Of a DNA stretch of 26,216 nt, positions 14,370 to 20,764 are shown one piece after another. The DNA is taken from NCBI GenBank assembly GCA_041738875.1, contig JBGSOW010000049.1:1-26216 (forward strand), written 5' to 3'. Positions within the stretch are counted from its first letter, which is position 1. Each line of letters starts with the position of its first letter. The notes beneath the pieces were generated by a model. That model ran no database searches, was not told where the DNA came from, and was given only the letters and a program-made list of their open reading frames with translations. Made by a program: the position numbers and the translations under genes. Source of the DNA: JBGSOW01 sp041738875 (GTDB lineage Bacteria > Patescibacteriota > Dojkabacteria > CALFHW01).

Positions 14370-14819
14370 TCAAGGTTCTTTTGGACTATCATAAACCGAT
14401 ATATCGTATACGGTTTTGAAACCATCGTTAAACTTATCTGCCTCTGTTACAATAGTAAGTTTCGTAGGGATACTGTCTCCTTTTGCAGCCATACCCGCAA
14501 GCGTCCGATCTTTTAGCCACGGTTTAAGTACCCTGTCGAGATCAGTGGATTTTATATTCTCGTCATAGCTAATATTTGGTTTCTTCCCTCCTACTACACC
14601 ATAAATCTCACTTTCTCCATATTCATCTGAATAAGCAAGTCTCAATACCTGACCTGATACTAATAGTATCTTCCCACTATCTGGTGGTTCGGTCGGAACG
14701 ACATTATGTGCAGAAGGTAAAGGTTCAGAGGCGGGAGGACTATGAGAAGGATATGCTGGATAAGATGGAGGATGATCTGTATGTGAATGTGGGCTGGATG
14801 CTGCTTCGGGACTACTCAT
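14370..14819 (-). CDS. Hypothetical protein, 149 aa, Pro/Ser/His-rich N-terminus
   Basis: This gene runs against the surrounding pilus genes. The first 45 residues are low-complexity Pro, Ser, His and Ala (for example HTDHPPSYPAYPSHSPP) and are probably disordered. The remaining hundred look like a small beta-rich domain: ILLVSGQVLRLAYSDEYG, then a helix DLDRVLKPWLKDRTLAGMA, then KLTIVTEADKF and VYDISVYD. No signal peptide or membrane helix is seen. It converges with the 13420 gene (50-nt gap) and diverges from pilT. A 246-nt open frame on the opposite strand (14576-14821) has no protein-like character and is probably a shadow, although the choice of strand rests on composition and the promoter-like sequence at 14837-14856. 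Function unknown. Confidence 0.5.
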   Translation of the reverse strand: MSSPEAASSPHSHTDHPPSYPAYPSHSPPASEPLPSAHNVVPTEPPDSGKILLVSGQVLRLAYSDEYGESEIYGVVGGKKPNISYDENIKSTDLDRVLKPWLKDRTLAGMAAKGDSIPTKLTIVTEADKFNDGFKTVYDISVYDSPKEP

Positions 14820-14838
14820 AACAATATCTACGTAAAGT

Positions 14839-14856
14839 TATATAGCGCACTATATA
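14839..14856 (-). promoter_or_regulatory. Inverted repeat and -10-like box upstream of the 14819 start
   Basis: TATATAG (14839-14845), CGCA, CTATATA (14850-14856) form a 7-bp inverted repeat with a 4-nt loop. On the minus strand TATATA/TATAAC in this repeat is correctly placed to act as a -10 box for the gene starting at 14819 (leader near 10 nt). Confidence 0.3.
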
Positions 14857-14893
14857 TTTTAACGCATTGGGTTGCAGTTTTATCACATTAAAT

Positions 14894-14929
14894 TTGCACA
14901 ATTAATTTACATAGGATAATCTGTATTAT
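14894..14929 (+). promoter_or_regulatory. Possible pilT promoter
   Basis: TTGCAC at 14894-14899 is followed after 15 bp by GATAAT (14915-14920); a second -10-like TATTAT lies at 14924-14929. Either gives a leader of 8-17 nt before the ATG at 14944. There is no Shine-Dalgarno sequence. Confidence 0.35.
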
Positions 14930-14943
14930 TAGTAACACTGCCT

Positions 14944-16890
14944 ATGCCACTTATAAACTTAACAAACGATCAGAGTCAGGCCTCACAGGTAAATCCTGCT
15001 GGGCAGAATGATATTGCTGTTGATCCCAATTCAAATCCTAACCCTAGTTCTAACCCTAACGAAACCCAAGTTCAGGAATTACCTGCACCAATGGAGAACG
15101 CGGATATATCAGAAATAAAACCAGTTGATGAATTAGCGGAGATTAATACTCAGACGTTCACAAATGAAGCACCATTAGTTAGTGGGTCATCAAATGAAAC
15201 AACTGTGATGCCTTCACCACAAGCGCAGGTAGTTGAGCAACCTCAATTGGAGCAGAAAACCTCAGAACAGCACATTACACCAGAACAACCGCAGGCAAAT
15301 TCAATACAGCTTGACCCAATTCAACCTGCAGAGATGAATCCTAATCCAGTTCAGCAAGAAGTACAGATACAAAACGAGCAGCAAATGCAGCCAGAACAAT
15401 CAGTTCAACAATCTCAACAAGTGGAACAGCAGGTACAAACAGAACAACCTCAACAAATGGAACAGCAAGTGCAGACATTACAGCCAGAGCAACAACCTCA
15501 ACCTGAACAACAGTTAGAAAATACACAACCGATACAAACCGAAGAACAAGCATCACCTGCTCCGGTTCACCTTGAAAATTTACCAACGCAACATGCGTTT
15601 AGTGAGAATACTCTAGCTCAGGAGTTGGTTCCGGCTCAGTCAGAAGCACAATCACAAGGAAATGTAGACGTTGCTCCTGCTGGGGAAGTTGTAGGCGAGG
15701 CGATTCAGACACCAGTGAATGCAGAAGTAACAGAATCATTGGTAGATGCTCCAGTAAATGTAGACGCACCAGTAGAAGCAGCAGCAGTAGCAGCCGAGGT
15801 CAATTCAACAACAGGTCTACTTCCAGCAGACACAAATATCGAAACCCTTATGGCGCTTGCTGAAGAAAGAGGTGCATCAGACATACATTTCGCTACAAAT
15901 TATCCGGTAATGCTCCGCGTACACGGAGAATTACAAGACGTTACAGAACAAATCAACCCAAAGCAAGCAGAATCACTCGCCATGTCTCTGGTTTCGAAAG
16001 AAAGACAAAAAGAATTCGTCGAAAAGAAAGAATTAGATTTTTCATATACTAACCAAAACAACACACGTTTCAGAGTTAACTTGTTTTTTGAAAGAGGTAA
16101 CCCTGCAGGTGCATTAAGACTTATCGTCAAAGAAATAAAAACAATTGCAGACCTCGAACTACCAGATATTTTGTACAAACTACTAGAAGAACCGTATGGA
16201 TTAATTTTAGTTGTAGGCCCGACCGGTAGCGGAAAGAGTACCACACTTGCTGCTATGATTAATCACATCAATACCCAAAAAAAAGAACACATAATCACAG
16301 TAGAAGACCCAATCGAGTATGTCTACCCTATCTCCAAATCAATGGTTGACCAAAGAGAAGTTGGTGCAGACACGTTGGAATGGAAAAACGCATTGAAATC
16401 AATTCTAAGAGAAGATCCAAACGTTGTTTTGGTCGGAGAAATGCGTGATCTTTCAACAATCGAAGCAACAATCACAATTGCAGAGACAGGACATTTAACC
16501 TTCGCAACTCTACACACAAATTCAGCTGCACAAGCAATTGACAGAATAATTGACGTGTTTCCTGAAGGCGCAAAATCACAAATCCGTTCCCAACTTGCAA
16601 ATGTAATTACAGCCGTTATCTCACAAAGATTAATCCCGGTTAAACAAGGCGGAAGGCGTGCTGCGCTAGAAATCATGCTTGGAACCGTGGCCGTGCGTAA
16701 CGCAATTAGAGAAGGAAAAACTTATCAGATAGATAACATGATCCAAACAAGTGGCGACTTAGGCATGATTACGCTTGAAAAATCGTTGGTTGATATGGTG
16801 AAAAAGGACTTCATCACCCGCGAAGAAGCAAAAGCATACAGCTCTAAACCTGAAGAAATAGATTCCCTTCTCGCTCGAGGAGGCGTATGA
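14944..16890 (+). CDS. pilT: Type IV pilus retraction ATPase PilT with a long Gln-rich N-terminal extension
   Basis: PilT powers pilus retraction and twitching. The 648-residue protein is nearly twice the usual 340-370 because of a 290-residue extension that is Asn/Pro/Ser-rich at first, Gln/Glu/Pro-rich from about 95 to 205, and Ala/Val/Glu-rich near 230-290. The PilT core then begins (ETLMALAEERGASDIHF from residue 300), with Walker A GPTGSGKST (425-433), VEDPIEYVY as Asp box, NVVLVGEMRD as Walker B (493-502), His box TLHTNSA (H524) and AVRNAIREGK, which corresponds to the PilT-specific AIRNLIRE motif. The absence of the cysteine zinc pair also points to PilT rather than PilB. A 36-bp tandem repeat lies in the extension. 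It is followed by pilC after 48 nt. The stop is TGA. Confidence 0.93.
   Translation: MPLINLTNDQSQASQVNPAGQNDIAVDPNSNPNPSSNPNETQVQELPAPMENADISEIKPVDELAEINTQTFTNEAPLVSGSSNETTVMPSPQAQVVEQPQLEQKTSEQHITPEQPQANSIQLDPIQPAEMNPNPVQQEVQIQNEQQMQPEQSVQQSQQVEQQVQTEQPQQMEQQVQTLQPEQQPQPEQQLENTQPIQTEEQASPAPVHLENLPTQHAFSENTLAQELVPAQSEAQSQGNVDVAPAGEVVGEAIQTPVNAEVTESLVDAPVNVDAPVEAAAVAAEVNSTTGLLPADTNIETLMALAEERGASDIHFATNYPVMLRVHGELQDVTEQINPKQAESLAMSLVSKERQKEFVEKKELDFSYTNQNNTRFRVNLFFERGNPAGALRLIVKEIKTIADLELPDILYKLLEEPYGLILVVGPTGSGKSTTLAAMINHINTQKKEHIITVEDPIEYVYPISKSMVDQREVGADTLEWKNALKSILREDPNVVLVGEMRDLSTIEATITIAETGHLTFATLHTNSAAQAIDRIIDVFPEGAKSQIRSQLANVITAVISQRLIPVKQGGRRAALEIMLGTVAVRNAIREGKTYQIDNMIQTSGDLGMITLEKSLVDMVKKDFITREEAKAYSSKPEEIDSLLARGGV
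15415..15486 (+). repeat. 36-bp tandem repeat in the pilT extension
   Basis: Two adjacent 36-bp units (15415-15450 and 15451-15486) encode QQVEQQVQTEQP and QQMEQQVQTLQP (residues 158-181). The differences are mostly at third codon positions. Further degenerate QQ/PEQ units flank them. Because the unit is a multiple of three, changes in copy number would keep the frame. Confidence 0.8.
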
Positions 16891-16920
16891 TTAATTAGTA
16901 ACGCTATAGTAACTAAATTT

Positions 16921-16926
16921 TATAAT
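16921..16926 (+). promoter_or_regulatory. -10 box just before pilC
   Basis: TATAAT at 16921-16926 is 12 nt before the GTG start of pilC, so a transcript from it would have a leader of about 6 nt. No -35 match is seen at normal spacing. The box may simply reflect the AT-rich gap. Confidence 0.3.
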
Positions 16927-16938
16927 TATTGAAATAAA

Positions 16939-18168
16939 GTGTCATTAAATAACTACAAATACACAGCTACAGATAAAGTAGGACAGCAAGTTTCAGGCAC
17001 TCACAAAGCTCAGACTCGAGATCAAGTTGCAGAATATTTGCAGTCGCAAGGGTATTTCGTTGTAAGTATAACTCAGGATCTAAACGCGACGTTTGAAAAG
17101 CTGGGCGACATACAGATTGGCGGAATTCCTTTGAAGGACAAACTTGTTTTGATCAAACAGCTTTCTGCAATGATGGGCGCAGGTCTGCCTGTATTACAAT
17201 CGTTGGATATTTTACAAAAGCAAATGAGCAATAAATCAATTCAAGAGCAATTGCTACTCGCAAAAAATGCAGTTGAAGGAGGTTCTTCACTTTCGGTTGC
17301 GTTTCGCAAAAATACTGAGCTTTTTTCAGAGGTGCAATTAAATCTACTAAGTGCAGGTGAAAAAAGCGGAAATATGGTCGAGGTTATAAGGCAAATTGGT
17401 GTAGATATGGAAAAAAGTTATCAATTGCGTTCGAAAATTAGATCAGCGATGATTTATCCAGCGATTATATTTATTGCAATTATAGTAGTAGTTGCAGTGC
17501 TAATCGTATACATGATTCCAGCTGTTGAACAATTGTATCGTGATTTCAACGCAGCTGATCAGATCCCAGATATCACAAAATTCCTAATCACATTTAGTGG
17601 ATTTTTATCCAGCCCAGTGGGATTAATAATCGTTGCCTTGATTGTGGCTGGTGGAATAATCACCTTTAGATCATTTAAAGCTACTGAAAATGGACGGATG
17701 ATTCTAGCGAGGTTGTACCTAAAAATGCCAGTTTTTGGGAGTCTAATTCAAAATATTCAACTTGCTGAATTCGGAAGATTACTTGCGATGCTTATGCAAA
17801 GTGGTGTGCCGATTATGGAAGCACTCCGTATTGTTGCACTTGCCCTTAGCAATCCCGTATATACCCAAGCAGTTATGGACACAATCCCAGAAGTTTCCAA
17901 AGGAACTCCGCTTGCTATTCCACTTGCAAAATCAGGCATCTTCCCCTTACTTTACGTCCGTATGATTGCAACTGCCGAACAAACTGGTAATCTAGACAAA
18001 ATACTTGCAGATTTAGGTAAATTTTATGAAGCAGAAGTGAACGAAATTACCGATAATTTGACAAAGTTAATGGAACCACTTATCCTTTTAGTAGTTGGTG
18101 CTATCGTTATGTTTCTGGCGGTGGCGGTATATTTACCAATATATCAAATAGGAAACGTTATTTCTTAA
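16939..18168 (+). CDS. pilC: Type IV pilus inner-membrane platform protein PilC
   Basis: PilC is the membrane platform on which the PilB and PilT motors act. The 409-residue protein has the two T2SF/GspF repeats: LIKQLSAMMGAGLPVLQSLD (from about 72) with NLLSAGEKSGNM, and FGRLLAMLMQSGVPIMEALR (from about 278) with MIATAEQTGNLDKIL. Membrane helices are predicted at about 172-196 (YPAIIFIAIIVVVAVLIVYM), 224-242 (VGLIIVALIVAGGIITF) and at the C-terminus (LILLVVGAIVMFLAVAVYLP). The start is GTG, chosen because the product begins with the usual short soluble segment (YKYTATDKVGQQVSG) and no upstream start fits after the pilT stop. No Shine-Dalgarno sequence is present. It lies 48 nt after pilT and 18 nt before the major pilin gene. 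Confidence 0.94.
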   Translation: MSLNNYKYTATDKVGQQVSGTHKAQTRDQVAEYLQSQGYFVVSITQDLNATFEKLGDIQIGGIPLKDKLVLIKQLSAMMGAGLPVLQSLDILQKQMSNKSIQEQLLLAKNAVEGGSSLSVAFRKNTELFSEVQLNLLSAGEKSGNMVEVIRQIGVDMEKSYQLRSKIRSAMIYPAIIFIAIIVVVAVLIVYMIPAVEQLYRDFNAADQIPDITKFLITFSGFLSSPVGLIIVALIVAGGIITFRSFKATENGRMILARLYLKMPVFGSLIQNIQLAEFGRLLAMLMQSGVPIMEALRIVALALSNPVYTQAVMDTIPEVSKGTPLAIPLAKSGIFPLLYVRMIATAEQTGNLDKILADLGKFYEAEVNEITDNLTKLMEPLILLVVGAIVMFLAVAVYLPIYQIGNVIS

Positions 18169-18186
18169 TTTATTAAAATAAATAAT

Positions 18187-18660
18187 ATGCAAAGTAAAAA
18201 AATGCAAAAAAAAGGATTTTCTTTACTGGAGCTACTAGTGGGTATGGCAATTATTGCTGTTCTTTTGGGCTTAGTTGCTTTCGGTATCTCTACTGTGCAG
18301 AGAAACTCACGTGACACTCAAAGAAGACAGGCTGTTGCTGATATGAGGCTTGCAATCCAGGATTTCCAAATTAGATATAATCAATTCCCAACAGAAGCAA
18401 GAGTTGTTGGGACTGCTGTATCTTTCAGAGATTCAACAAATACAGCAAATCAAGTTTCAGTTAATTTGACAGGTGCAGCAGTCACTAGAGGTATCGCTGG
18501 TGCCACGGACACAACTGCAAGCGAAACACTATACGTATATAGCAGAACTGCAACAGGTTATTCGCTTTGTGCGAAGCTTGAAGATGGCGCTTGGTATGAT
18601 CAATCACAAGGAAGTATTAATTGTGGAGGCGCTCCAGCAGGAGGTTTCATAACAGTCTAA
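18187..18660 (+). CDS. pilA: Type IV pilin, probable major subunit
   Basis: This 157-residue prepilin has a short basic leader ending KKG, cleaved before F-S-L-L-E5, so the mature N-terminus has the conserved Glu5 and a long hydrophobic helix (LLVGMAIIAVLLGLVAFGI). The RDTQRRQAVADMRLAIQDF segment after the helix resembles pilins common in Patescibacteria. Two cysteines near the C-terminus (LCAKLEDG and INCGG) probably form the disulphide-bounded D-region. It is called major because it is the only one of the four prepilins with Gly at -1, lies first, and is followed by terminator-like hairpins; this is inference. ATG 18202 (MQKKG) is an alternative start giving a five-residue leader. It follows pilC by 18 nt and precedes pilD by 12 nt. 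Confidence 0.85.
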   Translation: MQSKKMQKKGFSLLELLVGMAIIAVLLGLVAFGISTVQRNSRDTQRRQAVADMRLAIQDFQIRYNQFPTEARVVGTAVSFRDSTNTANQVSVNLTGAAVTRGIAGATDTTASETLYVYSRTATGYSLCAKLEDGAWYDQSQGSINCGGAPAGGFITV

Positions 18661-18672
18661 AAGAATATAAAG

Positions 18673-19470
18673 GTGATTGAATTAGTTTTTATAGTTTTAG
18701 TATGTTCAATAGCTGCCGCATTATGCGGCAGCTATTTTAGTGTAGTGTCCGCGCGCGGTTGGCGCGCGAGTCTTTTTCTACCTTCAGTATGTGATTTCTG
18801 TGACAAAAAATTAAAATGGTATCAATTAGTTCCTGTGTTTTTTGCTACCTATACTCACCTATTTAACAAGTCTAAAACGAGCTGTTGCGGCAAAAATCTG
18901 AGCAGAACTTATCTCTTATCAGAAATTTATTCACTGATCTTTGGCTTTTTCACTGGACTCGTTTTGCTACAATTGCCACCCGCCAGCTGGCCAATTTTTA
19001 TAACAATTGCACTAGTACTCTTCTATCTTGCAATTTATGACATTTGGAATTACAGCATAAATTTTCTCTATATTTTATTGTTGCTTTTTATCCTAATACT
19101 ACTTACAACAACTGGCACTATTCTGCCGTTTCTCACCGCCCAAAATCTATTTGAGAATCTTCCTGCTGCGCTCACCTACTCTTTTTTGACTGCTGGGTTG
19201 ATTATTTTAAGTCGCGGACGTGGTTTGGGTAGTGGGGACATTGGGCTTGTCTACTTGATCGGGATTATACTGGGTTGGACAGGCGGTTTGGTTGCTATTT
19301 TAATTGCGATCTACTCTGCTGCTGCGGTCGGTTTGGTTTTAGCAGTTGCAAACCGCAAATTCAAGGGCTTAATCGTACCATTAGTACCTTTTCTAGTACT
19401 TGGTTTATTAATTGCGACCGCATTTTCTACAAATATCATTGAGCTATACAACCATCTTCTTTACAGTTAA
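18673..19470 (+). CDS. pilD: Prepilin peptidase PilD
   Basis: PilD is the membrane aspartyl protease (family A24) that removes prepilin leaders and usually methylates the new N-terminus. The 265-residue protein has the N-terminal A24_N region with CGSYFSVVSARGW, matching the usual GSFLNVVIYR, and a cytosolic loop with cysteines C40, C43, C71 and C72. The catalytic aspartates are D123 (LAIYDIWNYSI) and D189 (GLGSGD189). About seven hydrophobic helices follow the family pattern. The usual Pro in the D-x5-I-P-D/N segment is replaced (D123-x5-I-N), and the second zinc cysteine pair is CC instead of CxxC. The start is GTG at 18673; the AAAGGTGATT around it is itself Shine-Dalgarno-like, so an ATT start one codon later cannot be excluded. 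Two terminator-like hairpins lie inside codons 12-36. Confidence 0.9.
   Translation: MIELVFIVLVCSIAAALCGSYFSVVSARGWRASLFLPSVCDFCDKKLKWYQLVPVFFATYTHLFNKSKTSCCGKNLSRTYLLSEIYSLIFGFFTGLVLLQLPPASWPIFITIALVLFYLAIYDIWNYSINFLYILLLLFILILLTTTGTILPFLTAQNLFENLPAALTYSFLTAGLIILSRGRGLGSGDIGLVYLIGIILGWTGGLVAILIAIYSAAAVGLVLAVANRKFKGLIVPLVPFLVLGLLIATAFSTNIIELYNHLLYS
18708..18738 (+). terminator. Terminator-like hairpin 1 inside the pilD frame
   Basis: A perfect 13-bp stem (18708-18720 with 18724-18736), core AGCTGCCGCA / TGCGGCAGCT, has a 3-nt loop TTA. It runs into TTTT at 18735-18738. It begins 48 nt after the pilin stop and 35 nt after the pilD start. It has the shape of an intrinsic terminator, though the T run is short. 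Confidence 0.6.
18750..18777 (+). terminator. Terminator-like hairpin 2 inside the pilD frame
   Basis: A 7-bp all-GC stem, CGCGCGC (18750-18756) with GCGCGCG (18762-18768), has the loop GGTTG and is followed four bases later by TTTTT (18773-18777). It lies 13 nt after hairpin 1. The codons used (GCG, CGC, GCG) are rare in neighbouring genes. Confidence 0.55.
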
Positions 19471-19554
19471 ACTATATTAATCAGCTAGTTAATTAATTAA
19501 CGAATTAGTTAGTGAATTAATAGTCTTAACTTTAGCTATATTTAGTAGAGTCTG
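19471..19554 (+). other. AT-rich gap with TTAATTAA/GAATTAGTTAG repeats
   Basis: The 84-nt gap between pilD and the first minor pilin gene is made of overlapping AATTA/TTAGTTA words, including the palindrome TTAATTAATTAA. A TATATT at 19537-19542 stands 12 nt before the ATG at 19555 and could be a -10 box. No terminator was seen. Confidence 0.35.
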
Positions 19555-20139
19555 ATGTATCAAAAACCTGCCTTTTCTCTGATCGAACTTATTACAGTAA
19601 TGGCAATTACGGCAATCCTCATCGGACTTGGACTTTCTGGGCTTGTGAACCTCAGAAATTCAACTACAGTGAAAGGTGCTGTGGACGAATTTCTAATTAA
19701 TTTCAATTCCACCAAAAATGCTGCTAGAAATAGCGTAATCACAGGACTTGATGCGAGTGCGAGTGATCAAGATAATCTGGCAATTGTGGGACTTCTAGAT
19801 TACTACGGTATAGTAATTCGTAATAATACTTTTGCGCGCGGAACGTGTACATCAGGTTCAGTCCCACAAAATTTATCTTGCCAATATTCAGAGCCACTAA
19901 AAACTGGGAATTATGAGGTGATAAATATCGCTCTTGACGGCAGCAATCAAACCGGCTGTAACTTCATCCGCTTTAGCTTGACTAGTGGTAGACTAGCTTT
20001 CGGCGAAGATAATGTTAATAATGTAGTAGTAAACAACAACACAAGTTGCATATATGTTTTTAGTCATTCACAAAGCCCAGGAACTCAGTTGCGAGTTGAA
20101 GTGAATAGACAAGATGCGACTGCTAGGATTTTAAATTAG
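19555..20139 (+). CDS. Minor pilin / pseudopilin (GspH/FimT-like)
   Basis: The 194-residue product has a six-residue leader (MYQKPA) followed by F-S-L-I-E5 and a hydrophobic helix (LITVMAITAILIGLGLSGLV), the class III prepilin signature. The residue at -1 is Ala, not the usual Gly. A helical stalk (TTVKGAVDEFLINFNSTKNAARNSV) leads to a beta-rich globular domain with four cysteines (CTSG, LSCQY, TGCNF, TSCIY) that could form disulphides outside the cell. The stalk with 'NAARNSVITG' resembles GspH/FimT pseudopilins ('LRSARSEAI'). It is the first of three consecutive minor pilin genes and would act in initiation of pilus assembly or at the tip. Assignment to a subfamily is tentative. Confidence 0.82.
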   Translation: MYQKPAFSLIELITVMAITAILIGLGLSGLVNLRNSTTVKGAVDEFLINFNSTKNAARNSVITGLDASASDQDNLAIVGLLDYYGIVIRNNTFARGTCTSGSVPQNLSCQYSEPLKTGNYEVINIALDGSNQTGCNFIRFSLTSGRLAFGEDNVNNVVVNNNTSCIYVFSHSQSPGTQLRVEVNRQDATARILN

Positions 20140-20154
20140 TTCATAGATTAACTT

Positions 20155-20160
20155 TATAAT
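20155..20160 (+). promoter_or_regulatory. -10 box before the second minor pilin gene
   Basis: TATAAT at 20155-20160 is 15 nt before the ATG at 20176, implying a leader of about 8 nt. No convincing -35 box is present and no Shine-Dalgarno sequence precedes the ATG. Confidence 0.3.
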
Positions 20161-20175
20161 TAGCACAGTTTTAAG

Positions 20176-20763
20176 ATGGGTTTAAACAGTAAAACGAAAT
20201 CGAAATCGAAAACAAAATCGCAATCGAAATCGCAATTCAAATTCAAAGCATTAGGTTTGGTCGAGGTGTTGATTGCAATTGCAGTTACGGGCATACTTAT
20301 GACTGCCTCTATCACAGTTGCGACTAGGGCTTTGATGCTGATTAGAGGTAACGAACTTGTGGATTTGGCAAGTAGTATTTTGGTTAGATCTCTAGAAATA
20401 AGTCGTTCGCCGGCAAATTTCAACTTTTCTGACCAGGTCAACCAAGGAAGCTCTGCAAATTTCAAACTTAGCTCTGACCCAACCACCCAACAATACAGTC
20501 TTATGCCGGCGCCAAATGGCCCTGAGATCACTGATTGCACGTCGAGCACACAAGCCAACTACCTTGTTGAAATCGGGCTCAGAGGCAGCAACGAGCTTGC
20601 CGCAAATGTTATATGTAACCAAATCGTTATTACTGATGTAACCGTGTCTGCAAACACCGCAAGCAGGGTTTTCCAAGTTAAATCCGTTGTTGTTTATGAG
20701 TATCTTGGCAATATTTCTAAACAAGAATTAATATCTTACTCGACTGAATTTATACCGGTTTAA
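20176..20763 (+). CDS. Minor pilin / pseudopilin (GspI/PilV-like) with Lys/Ser-rich leader
   Basis: This 195-residue prepilin has an unusually long and basic leader of about 25 residues made of alternating Lys/Gln and Ser/Thr/Phe. The processing site, counted back from Glu5, is KFKA / L-G-L-V-E5, so Ala is at -1 and Leu at +1. The helix VLIAIAVTGILMTASITVAT follows. The VEVLIAIAVTG pattern resembles GspI/PilV-type pseudopilins. Two cysteines are present in the globular part (TDCTS and VICNQ). The gene is followed after a single base by the next minor pilin gene (TAATATG), so the two are probably translated together. The leader is encoded by degenerate copies of an AAATCG hexamer. Confidence 0.8.
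   Translation: MGLNSKTKSKSKTKSQSKSQFKFKALGLVEVLIAIAVTGILMTASITVATRALMLIRGNELVDLASSILVRSLEISRSPANFNFSDQVNQGSSANFKLSSDPTTQQYSLMPAPNGPEITDCTSSTQANYLVEIGLRGSNELAANVICNQIVITDVTVSANTASRVFQVKSVVVYEYLGNISKQELISYSTEFIPV
20191..20246 (+). repeat. Degenerate AAATCG hexamer repeat in a minor pilin leader
   Basis: About nine units of the form (A/C)AA(A/T)(T/C)(G/C) follow one another and encode K-T-K-S-K-S-K-T-K-S-Q-S-K-S-Q-F-K-F-K. Units of six bases keep the frame, so slippage would change only leader length. Confidence 0.65.
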
Positions 20764-20764
20764 T

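Noticed and set aside
14576..14821. Plus-strand open frame opposite the 14370-14819 gene
   Set aside because: It has no coherent composition, no start context and would run into the promoter region of the minus-strand gene; the minus frame is longer and better formed.
15341..15586. Hydrophobic Val-rich open frame antisense to the pilT extension
   Set aside because: It is the mirror of the Gln-rich repeat (CAA/CAG read backwards gives Leu/Val-type codons), so the membrane-like look is an artefact.
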